Source: Ktedonosporobacter rubrisoli
GTDB lineage: Bacteria > Chloroflexota > Ktedonobacteria > Ktedonobacterales > Ktedonobacteraceae
Length of the DNA: 64,000 bases
Direction: 5' to 3'
Assembly: GCF_004208415.1 (NCBI RefSeq)
Contig: NZ_CP035758.1
Coordinates: 7,378,001-7,442,000, forward strand
Shown here: piece after piece, positions 7,267 through 15,445 of the stretch
Layout of the letters: each line of letters starts with the position of its first letter
Numbering within the stretch: position 1 is the stretch's first letter
Made by a program: the position numbers and the translations under genes
The notes under the pieces: generated by a model
What the model was told of the DNA's origin: nothing
The model's input: the letters and a program-made list of their open reading frames with translations, nothing else
The model's database searches: none

Positions 7267-7755
7267 CTAACTCCTCTCGCTGGTCCATGTTCCCATGACT
7301 TGCCTGAGAATGGCAAATTCGCCAATGTGATAGGCATTGTGATCGGCGACGACAAGAAATTCGCGCAGCATAGTCTGGCCGCTACCGTGAGGAATCTTTT
7401 GATAAAGATCCAGCTTAGGATCGGCAGCCATCTGCAAGAGCTCCTGCAGATCGGCCCGAAAGCCGTGAAGCGTTTTTTCCCAGCGAGCCCGATCGGCCTG
7501 CTCATCCTCTGCCGGCCAGTATTCAGCTGGCCAGGCCAGCTCAACATAGTCGGTGCCGCGCATGAAATCAAGAATGTCGCGCTGGGCAATGCGGATGTGC
7601 TCCAGCAGATGCCAGGGCGTATAGCTAACGTTGGGCGGCCGCGTATTGATATGCTCAAGAGGAAAATTTGCTACTGCTTCATCAAAGTTCATGTGGGCCC
7701 CTTTGCCCTCTAAAAGGTCGCGTATATGTTCGCGTAGGATTGTGTCTTCACTCAT
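7267..7755 (-). CDS. DinB-family protein
   Basis: ATG 7755 follows GGAGAGAG closely and gives a 162-residue protein; the frame stays open to 7827 but without a start signal. It has the DinB/YfiT four-helix layout: a first His in Trp-His-Leu-Leu-Glu-His around residue 47, and a pair of His near the C-terminus in Asp-His-Asn-Ala-Tyr-His-Ile-Gly-Glu, the usual three-His metal site. Family members are metal-dependent transferases (thiol S-transferases, mycothiol/bacillithiol-type) or uncharacterised stress proteins. Its stop lies 8 bases before the hutI start, so it is probably cotranscribed with hutI, an uncommon pairing. Confidence 0.85.
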   Translation of the reverse strand: MSEDTILREHIRDLLEGKGAHMNFDEAVANFPLEHINTRPPNVSYTPWHLLEHIRIAQRDILDFMRGTDYVELAWPAEYWPAEDEQADRARWEKTLHGFRADLQELLQMAADPKLDLYQKIPHGSGQTMLREFLVVADHNAYHIGEFAILRQVMGTWTSERS

Positions 7756-7941
7756 GCTCTCTCTCCTTTTACCTGAGTACGTTGCTGTTGAGCTCGCCCA
7801 GGACGTTTTCTCCATATATGATACCACTCTTCCCAGGAGCCGCCATGACCTTTATGGAGATTGGCCGGCAAATTCTCGCTCGGCACGTGATTTGTGATAT
7901 ACACTAAGTAGAAGGCTTTAGTTAAGGAAAAGGAGATCTGT

Positions 7942-8736
7942 ATGGACCTGGGGCTTAAGGGAAAAGTTGCGCTGGTCCTGGCCGCGAGTAAAGGCCTGGG
8001 CCGGGCCAGTGCCGCTGCGCTGGCTAAAGAGGGCGCGCTGGTGACGATTGGGGCGCGCGACAAGACGCGCTTAGAACAGACGGCACGCGAGATCCAGACG
8101 GAGAGCGGGAGCCGCGTGCTGGCCGTGCCTGTGGACGTGACAAGGGCTGAGGATGCGGAACGGATCGTGGAGGCGACTATCCAGGAATTTGGGGGCGTAG
8201 ATATTCTTGTCAATAATGCTGGTGGTCCGCCGGGAGGAAAATTTGATGCGTTCGACGATGCGCAGTGGCAGGCAGCTTTTGAGCTCAATCTGCTCAGCGC
8301 TGTACGTATGATCCGCCTGGTCCTACCTGCGATGCGCCAGGCCCATGCTGGGCGCATCATCAATATTGTGAGTACTTCTGTGAAGCAGCCGATTGATGGC
8401 TTGCTGCTCTCCAACGCAATCAGGCCCGGTGTGGTGGGACTGGCTAAGTCACTGGCAATTGAGTTGGGACCTGCTGGCATTACCGTAAATAATGTGTGTC
8501 CGGGGCGCATCCTCACCGATCGTTTGCGCTATGGTGGGAGCATCATCAAGAAGTTGGAGCAAGGCGTTAGCGAAGAGCAGGCTTTGCGCGAACTGGCGCA
8601 AGATATTCCACTGGGCCGCGTAGGTCAACCGGAGGATCTGGGCGCGCTGGTAGCCTTTCTGGCCTCGCAACAGGCCGGCTATATCACTGGGACGACGATT
8701 CAAGTTGATGGTGGCTTGACCCGCTCGCTATTCTAG
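7942..8736 (+). CDS. SDR-family protein of the divergent BKR-like type
   Basis: A 264-residue protein started by ATG 7942 after AAAGGAG. The Rossmann entry is Ala-Ala-Ser-Lys-Gly-Leu-Gly rather than the classical T-G-x3-G-x-G. An Asn-Asn-Ala-Gly-Gly strand and a Ser-Thr-Ser catalytic-serine segment are present, but the expected Tyr-x3-Lys is replaced by a Leu-Ser-Asn-Ala-Ile-Arg-Pro-Gly-Val stretch. This is the known SDR subgroup (BKR_like_SDR_like) that resembles beta-ketoacyl-ACP reductase but does not perfectly match the catalytic tetrad. The C-terminal Thr-Gly-Thr-x-Ile-Gln-Val-Asp-Gly-Gly is typical of SDRs. The gene is divergent from the DinB-hutI unit, with 186 bp for promoters. Substrate unknown. 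Confidence 0.85.
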   Translation: MDLGLKGKVALVLAASKGLGRASAAALAKEGALVTIGARDKTRLEQTAREIQTESGSRVLAVPVDVTRAEDAERIVEATIQEFGGVDILVNNAGGPPGGKFDAFDDAQWQAAFELNLLSAVRMIRLVLPAMRQAHAGRIINIVSTSVKQPIDGLLLSNAIRPGVVGLAKSLAIELGPAGITVNNVCPGRILTDRLRYGGSIIKKLEQGVSEEQALRELAQDIPLGRVGQPEDLGALVAFLASQQAGYITGTTIQVDGGLTRSLF

Positions 8737-8797
8737 TTCGCTTGCCACCACGTGCCTCACAAGTCTAATCTCAGGCTTGTGAAGGCTCTGTTTGAGC

Positions 8798-8929
8798 TTA
8801 TCGGGCTCGGATCGCCGGGAGAGCCAGCAGCATAGTGAGTAAGGCCAGCCCCGAGGCAGCTCCAGGCAGACCAAAGTATTTTCCGCGCTCCTCTGGTTGA
8901 CTGATATCTGCTCCATTAGCATAAAGCAT
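8798..8929 (-). pseudogene. possible remnant of a membrane-protein C-terminus
   Basis: A 43-codon frame ends in a hydrophobic helix (Leu-Ala-Leu-Leu-Thr-Met-Leu-Leu-Ala-Leu) preceded by Gln-Pro-Glu-Glu-Arg-Gly-Lys-Tyr-Phe-Gly, which reads like the tail of a transporter. No N-terminal part is visible and no ribosome-binding site precedes it. It could be gene debris, and chance cannot be excluded. Confidence 0.2.
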
Positions 8930-8937
8930 GCTAATGG

Positions 8938-9945
8938 CTATTGTGCATTCGTGAGACGCAAGACGATTTTGCCGTAAGTGGCGCGCGACTCAAGAGCCTG
9001 GTGCGCTTCGGCAGTTTCGGCCAGCGAGAAAGTGCGTGTGACGACGGGGCGAAGCTGGCCTTGTTTCACGTGAAACAGTAGAGCTCGGCGTCCCTCTTCA
9101 ATACGCTCTGGATGTTGAGTATTGAGGGCAAACCAGGAGAAGCCCATGAGCTGTTTATTTGCGCTCAAGGCCATAACATCCAGCTGAATAGGTGCCAGGT
9201 TGCCGCCGGCGATGCCATAGGTAACCAGGCGGCCCGAGGGCGCAAGCAGCTTCAAGCTCCTGGTCAGGACCTCGCCGCCGACCATTTCTAGAATGACGTC
9301 AACACCGCGCTCTTGCGTGGCGCGCAGTACTTGCTTATCCCAGTCGGTTTCGCTGTAGTTGATAACTGTATCGGCGCCCAGAGAGCGCGCAAAGTCGAGC
9401 TTGGCGGTACTGCTGGCCGTGGCGATGATCTGACCTGCACCCAGGGCGCGGGCCAACTGAACCGCCAGATGTCCCACTCCGCCGGCCGCTGCGTGGATTA
9501 AGACGCTTTCGCCAGGCTGCAAGCGCGCGGATGTTGTCAGAACGTGATAAGCTGTCTCGCCCGAAGAGGGCAGGGCGACGATTTCCTCGGCTGAAAGGTT
9601 ATCGCTTGGCAAGTGCTGGTAAACAGTATCGAGAGAGACAAGCGCGTACTCGGCGTAGGCCCCGGATGGGGCGTAGGCCAGCAGCGGCTCGCCCTTGTGC
9701 AGGTGGGAGATGCCAGGTCCTACCTGCACAACAGTACCGTAGACAAAACCGCCGGGCGCGACGGGGAATGATTCTCTACGCCAGCCTATGTCGGTTGTTG
9801 AGCCACGACGCTGGGCCGCGATAAAGGCAATGTCGGCGGTCTGAACTTTTAGCAAGATCTGGCCTTCCTCGGGCTGAGGTATGGGGAGCTCATCGATCTG
9901 CAAGACCTCGGGGCCGCCCGGCGCGTGATAGCTTACGATTTTCAT
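8938..9945 (-). CDS. quinone oxidoreductase-like MDR protein
   Basis: A 335-residue medium-chain dehydrogenase/reductase lacking the zinc ligands, hence of the NADPH:quinone reductase/zeta-crystallin branch. It has an N-terminal GroES-like domain opening with the typical Gly-Gly-Pro-Glu-Val-Leu, then a Rossmann domain with Ala-Ala-Ala-Gly-Gly-Val-Gly near residue 155. It likely reduces quinones or enones with NADPH in the cytoplasm. The ATG at 9945 is preceded by a strong AAGGAGG with a long 13-base spacer. A perfect parS site sits inside the coding region and encodes Phe-His-Val-Lys-Gln, so the protein tolerates that insertion-like segment near residue 290. Confidence 0.88.
   Translation of the reverse strand: MKIVSYHAPGGPEVLQIDELPIPQPEEGQILLKVQTADIAFIAAQRRGSTTDIGWRRESFPVAPGGFVYGTVVQVGPGISHLHKGEPLLAYAPSGAYAEYALVSLDTVYQHLPSDNLSAEEIVALPSSGETAYHVLTTSARLQPGESVLIHAAAGGVGHLAVQLARALGAGQIIATASSTAKLDFARSLGADTVINYSETDWDKQVLRATQERGVDVILEMVGGEVLTRSLKLLAPSGRLVTYGIAGGNLAPIQLDVMALSANKQLMGFSWFALNTQHPERIEEGRRALLFHVKQGQLRPVVTRTFSLAETAEAHQALESRATYGKIVLRLTNAQ
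9062..9077. promoter_or_regulatory. parS-like site 14 (perfect, intragenic)
   Basis: Perfect 16-bp palindrome inside the quinone oxidoreductase gene, encoding Phe-His-Val-Lys-Gln on the minus strand. It is the right-most perfect copy, 3.1 kb from site 13. Confidence 0.85.
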
Positions 9946-10124
9946 AAGTTTGTGTGATCCTCCTTGGCAAGAGTGAAAATGTGTGGCGCCTGTCTGAACG
10001 CCAGTGATAGCTTAGCTTGCCTGGCCCTGTTGGGGCATCACGTAGTTGTATGATTGGGTTAGTGATCTATGGGGACAGTATGGGAAGACGAGCTCTGCCC
10101 AGAGGTGAGTGTGAACGGGGCGAC

Positions 10125-13100
10125 TTAGAGAAGCTGCAGATGGCGGGCGACTTCGCTGGCCGCCACGCGGTTGTTGACATTAAGCTTGCGATAAATGCTC
10201 TGCACCTGCGTGCGCACCGTATTGACCGAGACCACCAGCTCTTGCGCAATCTGGGGAGTAGAATTGCCGCTGGCCAGCAGGCGCAATACGCGCAATTCTT
10301 GTGGGCTAAGCGGTTCAAGAAGCGCTGGCGATTTGCTGGCGGTCAGGTCTATGGACTCCTGCGCAAAGGCCTGCAGAATGGTTTGTATGTGGGCGGCAAC
10401 GGCTCTGGCTCGTGCATAAGGCTTGCTGGCCTGGAGCAGAGCTGCCATTATTTCTCCTTCATCAAGAAAAAGGCGCAGATACCCTTCAGCCTGGGTGCGG
10501 GTCAGAACTGAGAGCAAGAGCTTACGCGCCTTTGGGATTTGCCTATTTGAGGCATAGGCCACGGCAAGCAGGACTTCCAGCTTAAATAAGGTATGGATGC
10601 GCTCGGCCTTGCGCGCCTCCTCTTGTAGATCTTCGAGGATCTCTAGCGCCTTATGTGGCTTATCAAGCGCGAGGTACCAGCGCGCTACGAGCATTTGCTC
10701 TTCCTCCGGCTGATTGAGCAGCAAGCTCAGGGAAGGCTCAAAGCGGTTATCAAGCCAGTGTTGTATGGCGCTAAGATCGCCATTGGCCAGCTGCAATCTG
10801 GCCTGTGCGCTCTGAATCTGGCGGTAATGTAGGGGCAAGCGATGAGGTTGGGCATGGGCCAGTAGGGCGGCCAGAAGCTGCAGGGCCTGGCTAGTCTGCT
10901 TCTGGGCATGAAGTATCTCAGCTTGATAGATCGTGCCCCATATCTGAAATTCCTCATCGGCAATTTGTTTGCTCAGGGCCAGCACTTCAGCTACAGCGGC
11001 CTGAGCCTCTTGAAGTTGATTCCATTCATAAAAAATTTGCGTCAGGCCTAACAGCGCATGGCCCATATCTGAGTGATTCTGGCGGGCGCGGGCCATAACA
11101 AGGTTTTGACGATAGTGTTCGGCGGTTTCGTGCAGCAAACCTTGTTCAAAACATACCCAGGCCAGTAGATTGATGTTGGTCTGGATAAAATCGCTGTTTT
11201 GCTCGTCTGCTTCGCCAATGGCCCGAGCCTCCAATAGTCTTGTGCGCGCTATAGAAAGGCGGCCCATGTTCATTTCGCTGATACCAGTAATGCCCATGCT
11301 AACGCTGCGCCAGCGTGCCTCATCAGCGGGCAGCAAAGCCAGGGCCTGCTGGGCATAAGCCCTGGCCGGGACAATCTCGTCCTGGCGCCAGGTAATCAAA
11401 GCCCGCTGGGCAAAGATAATACCGAGCCGAGCCCGATCGCCTTCGGCCCGAAAGCCCTGCTCGGCCAGCTCCAAAGTTTTTTCAAGCAGCGCAAGCGTAG
11501 GCCTTTCGATATGGTCTGTAGGGCAGGTGAACAGGAGGGCCGTGGCATAGTTCAAGCAAAGAAGCGGATGTTGTCTGAGCTCGTCTTCTGGCAGCTGCTG
11601 CAACCAGGTGCGCAATGTATAGTATTCATGGAGCTCCTGTAAGCGCTCAGCCTGGCTAAGCCGCTCAATGAGAGCAGCAGCTGAAGCGAAGTCTTGCCCC
11701 AATAAGGCTGCTTCGACGGCTTCCTCAAGTTGATTCTGGGCCGCGTACCAGCGGCTGGCGGTCCGCGCTATCGTTTGTAGAGCATTCTCACCCAGTTGCT
11801 GCCGCGCCCTGACCTGCATAGCCTCGGCGAAAAGCGTGTGATAGCGATACCATGCTCCCTGCTCATCTAAGGCATCAAGGAACAATCCCCGACGCTCAAG
11901 TTCGGCCAGGAGCTGAGCGCTATCATTTCTTGCTGTGATGACATCGCAGAGGGAACCGTGCAGGCGCTTGAGGATGCAGGTATGTAAGAGAAAGCTCTGT
12001 AGTGGCTCCGGTAGGGCGTTGAATACCTCGTTGACAAAGTAGTCCTGAAGCAAGCGGCGGCTTCCCTGAACTGGCTCGCCTCTTTGATTAAGGGACGGGC
12101 GAGAGAGTTTGGCTACTGAATGTTGTTGAGCGCCTCTAGCCTGACTAAAGGCGTTGGGATAGCTTGAAGCAGTGAAGGCTGAGAGGATCTGCTCCCTTTC
12201 CTGCTCTGAGCGGCTTCCTTGCATAGCCAGCGCCAGCAAGCGTAAGCCGGCCGCCCAGCCATCCAGGCTCATATTAAGTTCGTCGATAAAGTCATTGGAG
12301 AGCCGAAGGTTGCTAATCTGCCGCAAAAAGCTAGCGCTTTCCTCGTGAGAGAAGCGCAGATCGGCAGCGCTAAACTCGCATAGCTCTGCCTTAGCACGCA
12401 GGCGCGCCAGCGGCAAGCTGGGCTCTCCGCGCATGAGTAATACCAGGTGCAGGGTTGGCGGCAGATGGTCGAGGAAGAAGGCCATCATGTGCTGAATCTG
12501 CTCAGAGCTGATCACGTGATAATCTTCAAGAATTAATATTCCTTTGGCGCTGGCGTGGGTTAACGCGTTAAGGAAGTTTGTCAGCGCTATCTCAAGGGGC
12601 AGCGGCTCTATAGGGGTCTGAGACATGCTGGCCAGCGATAGCAAGGCGGCTTCTCCCAGCCCCTGTTGAAAGCTCTGGCTAGCAGTGATGAGGTAACGCC
12701 AGAAACGTACTGGATCATTATCGCCGCTATCCAGGGAGACCCAGGCGACGGCAGGAAAGTCATCATCAGTCTGCCTATGTGCTATCCATTGGCTGATCAG
12801 CGTGGTCTTGCCATAGCCGGCAGGTGCCGAGAGTAGGGTCAGCTTGCGTTGTAGTCCGGCATCAAGGCGCGCCAGGAGATTTTGACGCCTGATGAGGGGC
12901 GTGTGTAAACGTGGCGCATGCAGCTTGGCTTCCAGCAAGGGAAGCTGAGGCACTGAAGCCAGTTGTTGTGGCGTTTCTTGCGGCTTTTTCAGGGCTTCTG
13001 GGTTTTGGGGAACTTCTGTCTTCTGTCCTGCGCTTTCGGGTTGCGAAAGGAGATGCGCGATATTTTCTAAGCGCGCGATAGTAAGCTCGCTGCTGCGCCC

Positions 13101-13361
13101 GGCGTAGCGCTTGACAGTGTGTTTGCCTTGCCGGCGATAGGCATACCAGTAGCCCTCGCCCTTGTTCTTACGCGCTTCTTTCAACAAGTTCAACTGACCC
13201 TGCCGGCCGTGAAATGCAAAGGCGGAATGAGCAGAGAGCCAGGCGTGCCAACGCTTGTCGTTTTCCTGTAGCTGGTAGGCGCTGGCCTGGTTCTGGCTAT
13301 ATAGCTCATAGCTGTTGTGTTCTTCTGACCAGCTTAAAGTGTGGGTAGCAACTTTTGGCAT
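10125..13361 (-). CDS. MalT-like LuxR-family STAND transcriptional regulator
   Basis: The start is placed at ATG 13361 (about 1,078 aa); the open frame extends to 13454 but only through a repeat-containing leader. Order of parts: an N-terminal 120-residue module with Trp-Tyr-Ala-Tyr-Arg and Lys-Glu-Ala-Arg motifs, seen in many Ktedonobacteria LuxR regulators; a STAND ATPase with Walker A Ala-Pro-Ala-Gly-Tyr-Gly-Lys-Thr; a long TPR/helical sensor region; and a C-terminal LuxR helix-turn-helix (Leu-Ser-Pro-Gln-Glu-Leu-Arg-Val-Leu-Arg). MalT-type proteins are ATP- and ligand-gated activators. No obvious target operon is adjacent. Two 15-bp direct repeats lie just upstream of its start and may be an autoregulatory site. 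The ligand is unknown. Confidence 0.9.
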   Translation of the reverse strand: MPKVATHTLSWSEEHNSYELYSQNQASAYQLQENDKRWHAWLSAHSAFAFHGRQGQLNLLKEARKNKGEGYWYAYRRQGKHTVKRYAGRSSELTIARLENIAHLLSQPESAGQKTEVPQNPEALKKPQETPQQLASVPQLPLLEAKLHAPRLHTPLIRRQNLLARLDAGLQRKLTLLSAPAGYGKTTLISQWIAHRQTDDDFPAVAWVSLDSGDNDPVRFWRYLITASQSFQQGLGEAALLSLASMSQTPIEPLPLEIALTNFLNALTHASAKGILILEDYHVISSEQIQHMMAFFLDHLPPTLHLVLLMRGEPSLPLARLRAKAELCEFSAADLRFSHEESASFLRQISNLRLSNDFIDELNMSLDGWAAGLRLLALAMQGSRSEQEREQILSAFTASSYPNAFSQARGAQQHSVAKLSRPSLNQRGEPVQGSRRLLQDYFVNEVFNALPEPLQSFLLHTCILKRLHGSLCDVITARNDSAQLLAELERRGLFLDALDEQGAWYRYHTLFAEAMQVRARQQLGENALQTIARTASRWYAAQNQLEEAVEAALLGQDFASAAALIERLSQAERLQELHEYYTLRTWLQQLPEDELRQHPLLCLNYATALLFTCPTDHIERPTLALLEKTLELAEQGFRAEGDRARLGIIFAQRALITWRQDEIVPARAYAQQALALLPADEARWRSVSMGITGISEMNMGRLSIARTRLLEARAIGEADEQNSDFIQTNINLLAWVCFEQGLLHETAEHYRQNLVMARARQNHSDMGHALLGLTQIFYEWNQLQEAQAAVAEVLALSKQIADEEFQIWGTIYQAEILHAQKQTSQALQLLAALLAHAQPHRLPLHYRQIQSAQARLQLANGDLSAIQHWLDNRFEPSLSLLLNQPEEEQMLVARWYLALDKPHKALEILEDLQEEARKAERIHTLFKLEVLLAVAYASNRQIPKARKLLLSVLTRTQAEGYLRLFLDEGEIMAALLQASKPYARARAVAAHIQTILQAFAQESIDLTASKSPALLEPLSPQELRVLRLLASGNSTPQIAQELVVSVNTVRTQVQSIYRKLNVNNRVAASEVARHLQLL

Positions 13362-13386
13362 CTTAACTTTCTTGTGTATATAGGCT

Positions 13387-13458
13387 GTGTTCCCCAAAAA
13401 TCCTGGCTCTGATGAGTATAGTATGCGGCAGGAAGATGCGCAAGTGTTCCCCAAAAAT
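13387..13458. repeat. two 15-bp direct repeats upstream of the MalT-like gene
   Basis: GTGTTCCCCAAAAAT occurs at 13387-13401 and again at 13444-13458, 57 bp apart, starting 25 bp upstream of the regulator's start codon. The identity is seen directly. Use as an operator by the MalT-like protein is an inference. Confidence 0.6.
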
Positions 13459-13544
13459 AGTTAAGGTTGCTAAATCTTATTGGTTTGTTGCCACCATCAG
13501 TGAGATCTGAATGTGGATATACTGCCGGCCAAGCCTGTAACGCG

Positions 13545-13576
13545 GAGAAGAGAGGAAAGCTACTTCCTCTCTTCTC
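13545..13576. terminator. strong hairpin, possible terminator
   Basis: A perfect 13-bp inverted repeat (GAGAAGAGAGGAA paired with its complement, 6-base loop) lies between the membrane-protein gene and the MalT-like gene. There is no clear U-run on either side, so it may instead be an RNA-processing or attenuation structure. Confidence 0.4.
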
Positions 13577-13651
13577 GTTGAGCATGCCAGTTTGTGCCAT
13601 GCTAAGATCTACGTTTGTGAAGTTACTATCGGATAAGCAGAGATGGCAGAG

Positions 13652-14350
13652 TTATTCAACGTGCGGCCAGGCCGTGGTAACAACAGGAGGTAGAAGGGCA
13701 GGCAGCATGGTCGTGTAATCGTCTCTGCCCAGGACATAGAAAAGGATAGCAACGACAATAGTAGGAAAGATCCACTGGTTGCGTATGACGATGCTGCTCG
13801 ACGTGCGCCAGGGTATGAGCAGCGCGGCACAGGCACACCAGATAAGGGGTACAAGTATGCCCATCAGGATAAGCGTAATTTCAGTCTTGTTGCTGCTGCC
13901 AACCTGAACAGCGCTGTACAAGGCATCCACTATCGGCAATAATGCCAGCAGCAGCGCGCTATAGCGTCGCCAGGCTGTCGGAGTTATTTGTAAATCTTTC
14001 CAGCGGAAACGTGAGCTTACTGCTAAACCTTCAATGCTGGCCAGAGAGCCTCTTAGCCAGAAGCAACCCAGAATGAATAATGCGACGCCGGCGCAACAAA
14101 TTATCGCCATAACAGGTCGGGGAAAGCCAAAATAGCCCACCAGGACAGCCGCAAAGTCATCGCCAGTACCATTGACGATGGCGGGCCCTCCTGAAGACAT
14201 CATCTGGAGCCCGGCATAGGGTAAACCAAAAATTGCCCATCCAGCCAGGAAGCGGCGCAATATGTTGTTCAGGCGATGGCCATAGGCAATCAGCACGAGA
14301 TGAGCGCCAATGCCTAAGAGAATTGTTATTAGAGGTGCTATGCCGTTCAT
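13652..14350 (-). CDS. multi-pass membrane protein, unknown function
   Basis: A 232-residue hydrophobic protein with about six predicted transmembrane segments: an N-terminal helix Ile-Thr-Ile-Leu-Leu-Gly-Ile-Gly-Ala, later a stretch around residues 80-95 with Cys-Cys, two helices around 135-185, and one near 205. No family motif is recognised. The start ATG lacks a clear ribosome-binding site, and the first codons are back-to-back with the leader of the divergent PhzF gene. No catalytic residues are apparent, so no function is proposed. Confidence 0.6.
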   Translation of the reverse strand: MNGIAPLITILLGIGAHLVLIAYGHRLNNILRRFLAGWAIFGLPYAGLQMMSSGGPAIVNGTGDDFAAVLVGYFGFPRPVMAIICCAGVALFILGCFWLRGSLASIEGLAVSSRFRWKDLQITPTAWRRYSALLLALLPIVDALYSAVQVGSSNKTEITLILMGILVPLIWCACAALLIPWRTSSSIVIRNQWIFPTIVVAILFYVLGRDDYTTMLPALLPPVVTTAWPHVE

Positions 14351-14419
14351 ATGTTTTGTACTATGTGTAGTAGAAGTTCTTGTAGGTCAGATAAGTATAA
14401 AGATAAGTGGGAGAGGGAT

Positions 14420-15328
14420 ATGCGGCGCTATCGCCTTTATCAGGTTGATGCCTTTACACAGCAGAAGTTTCGCGGCAATCCTGCCGGTGTGGTGCCCGAT
14501 GCTCAGGGACTTGACGTTGTTCAGATGCAAGCAATTGCGCGTGAAATGAATTGTTCTGAGACAGCTTTTATTTTTCCTTCTCAGGGCCCGGGTTATGATA
14601 TTGTGCTGCGTTACTTTACACCGACCGCAGAGGTGCCCGGTTGTGGGCATGCTACTATCGCCGCGCACTATATCCGGGCCAAAGAGCTGGGGCTCGTGGT
14701 TGGCACGCGCGTGCGCACGCTGACGAGGAGCGGTATCTTGCCAGTTGAGATTACCTGGGAGCATGGCGATTATAAAATTTTGCTGATCCAGGGTCGGCCG
14801 GAATTTGGCCGGCTTTTGCAGGAGGACGAACGACGAACGCTCTTGCGGGCGCTGGGCTTGCGCTATGAGGAGACACTGCTAGAGAACTATCCCGTGCAAA
14901 TTGTATCGCTGGGACAGGCAAGGATTCTGCTCGGCATTAGATCTAGAAGCACGCTTAATCGCCTGGCGCCGGATATAGAAACCTTACATAATCTCAGTAA
15001 ACGCCTTGGCTGCCATGGCTGCTTTGTCTTCACGTTTGACCCAGAGGTGTCAGAAATTCTGACCTGGGGAAGAATGTTTGCACCCGCTATGGGGATAAGT
15101 GAAGATCCGGTAAGCGGAAATGCTCATGGGCCACTTGGCGCTTATCTCGTCAGGCATCGCCTGGTTCCTGTTGAGGGCGATGGCTTTCATTTCACTGGCT
15201 ATCAAGGCGAGGTCTTGCGGCGCTGGGGACAGGTTGATGTTTTCGTTTATCATCCGGCCGGCGTTCTGGACTGGGTTCAGGTGGGTGGGCATGCCGTCAC
15301 CGTATTTCAAGCAGAAATAACTCTTTAG
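14420..15328 (+). CDS. PhzF-family isomerase
   Basis: ATG 14420 after GAGAGGG gives a 302-residue protein; the frame opens upstream at 14351 without a start signal. Typical PhzF features are the Gly-Asn-Pro-Ala-Gly-Val-Val motif near the N-terminus, Cys-Ser-Glu-Thr-Ala-Phe with the catalytic Glu around residue 46, Gly-Cys-Gly-His-Ala-Thr-Ile-Ala near 75, and Ser-Gly-Asn-Ala-His-Gly-Pro-Leu-Gly-Ala-Tyr in the second half. PhzF folds like diaminopimelate epimerase and isomerises trans-2,3-dihydro-3-hydroxyanthranilate in phenazine makers. Without other phz genes here, this is a generic family member with unknown substrate. Confidence 0.9.
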   Translation: MRRYRLYQVDAFTQQKFRGNPAGVVPDAQGLDVVQMQAIAREMNCSETAFIFPSQGPGYDIVLRYFTPTAEVPGCGHATIAAHYIRAKELGLVVGTRVRTLTRSGILPVEITWEHGDYKILLIQGRPEFGRLLQEDERRTLLRALGLRYEETLLENYPVQIVSLGQARILLGIRSRSTLNRLAPDIETLHNLSKRLGCHGCFVFTFDPEVSEILTWGRMFAPAMGISEDPVSGNAHGPLGAYLVRHRLVPVEGDGFHFTGYQGEVLRRWGQVDVFVYHPAGVLDWVQVGGHAVTVFQAEITL

Positions 15329-15445
15329 GCTGGCGAGGAGGCCTGCATATTTTGTCGTGAATTTGCACAGTAAGCTCGGGATTGCCGATGTATAATGCAG
15401 GTTATATAGACACTGCTAGAATTCGTTGCGTAGAAAGATATTGGA

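Noticed and set aside
13545..13576. Definite rho-independent terminator
   Set aside because: The stem is strong but no U-tract follows on either strand, so it was reported only as a hairpin with low confidence.
14420..15328. Phenazine biosynthesis cluster suggested by the PhzF protein
   Set aside because: No phzA/B/D/E/G homologues are adjacent; PhzF-like isomerases are widespread.
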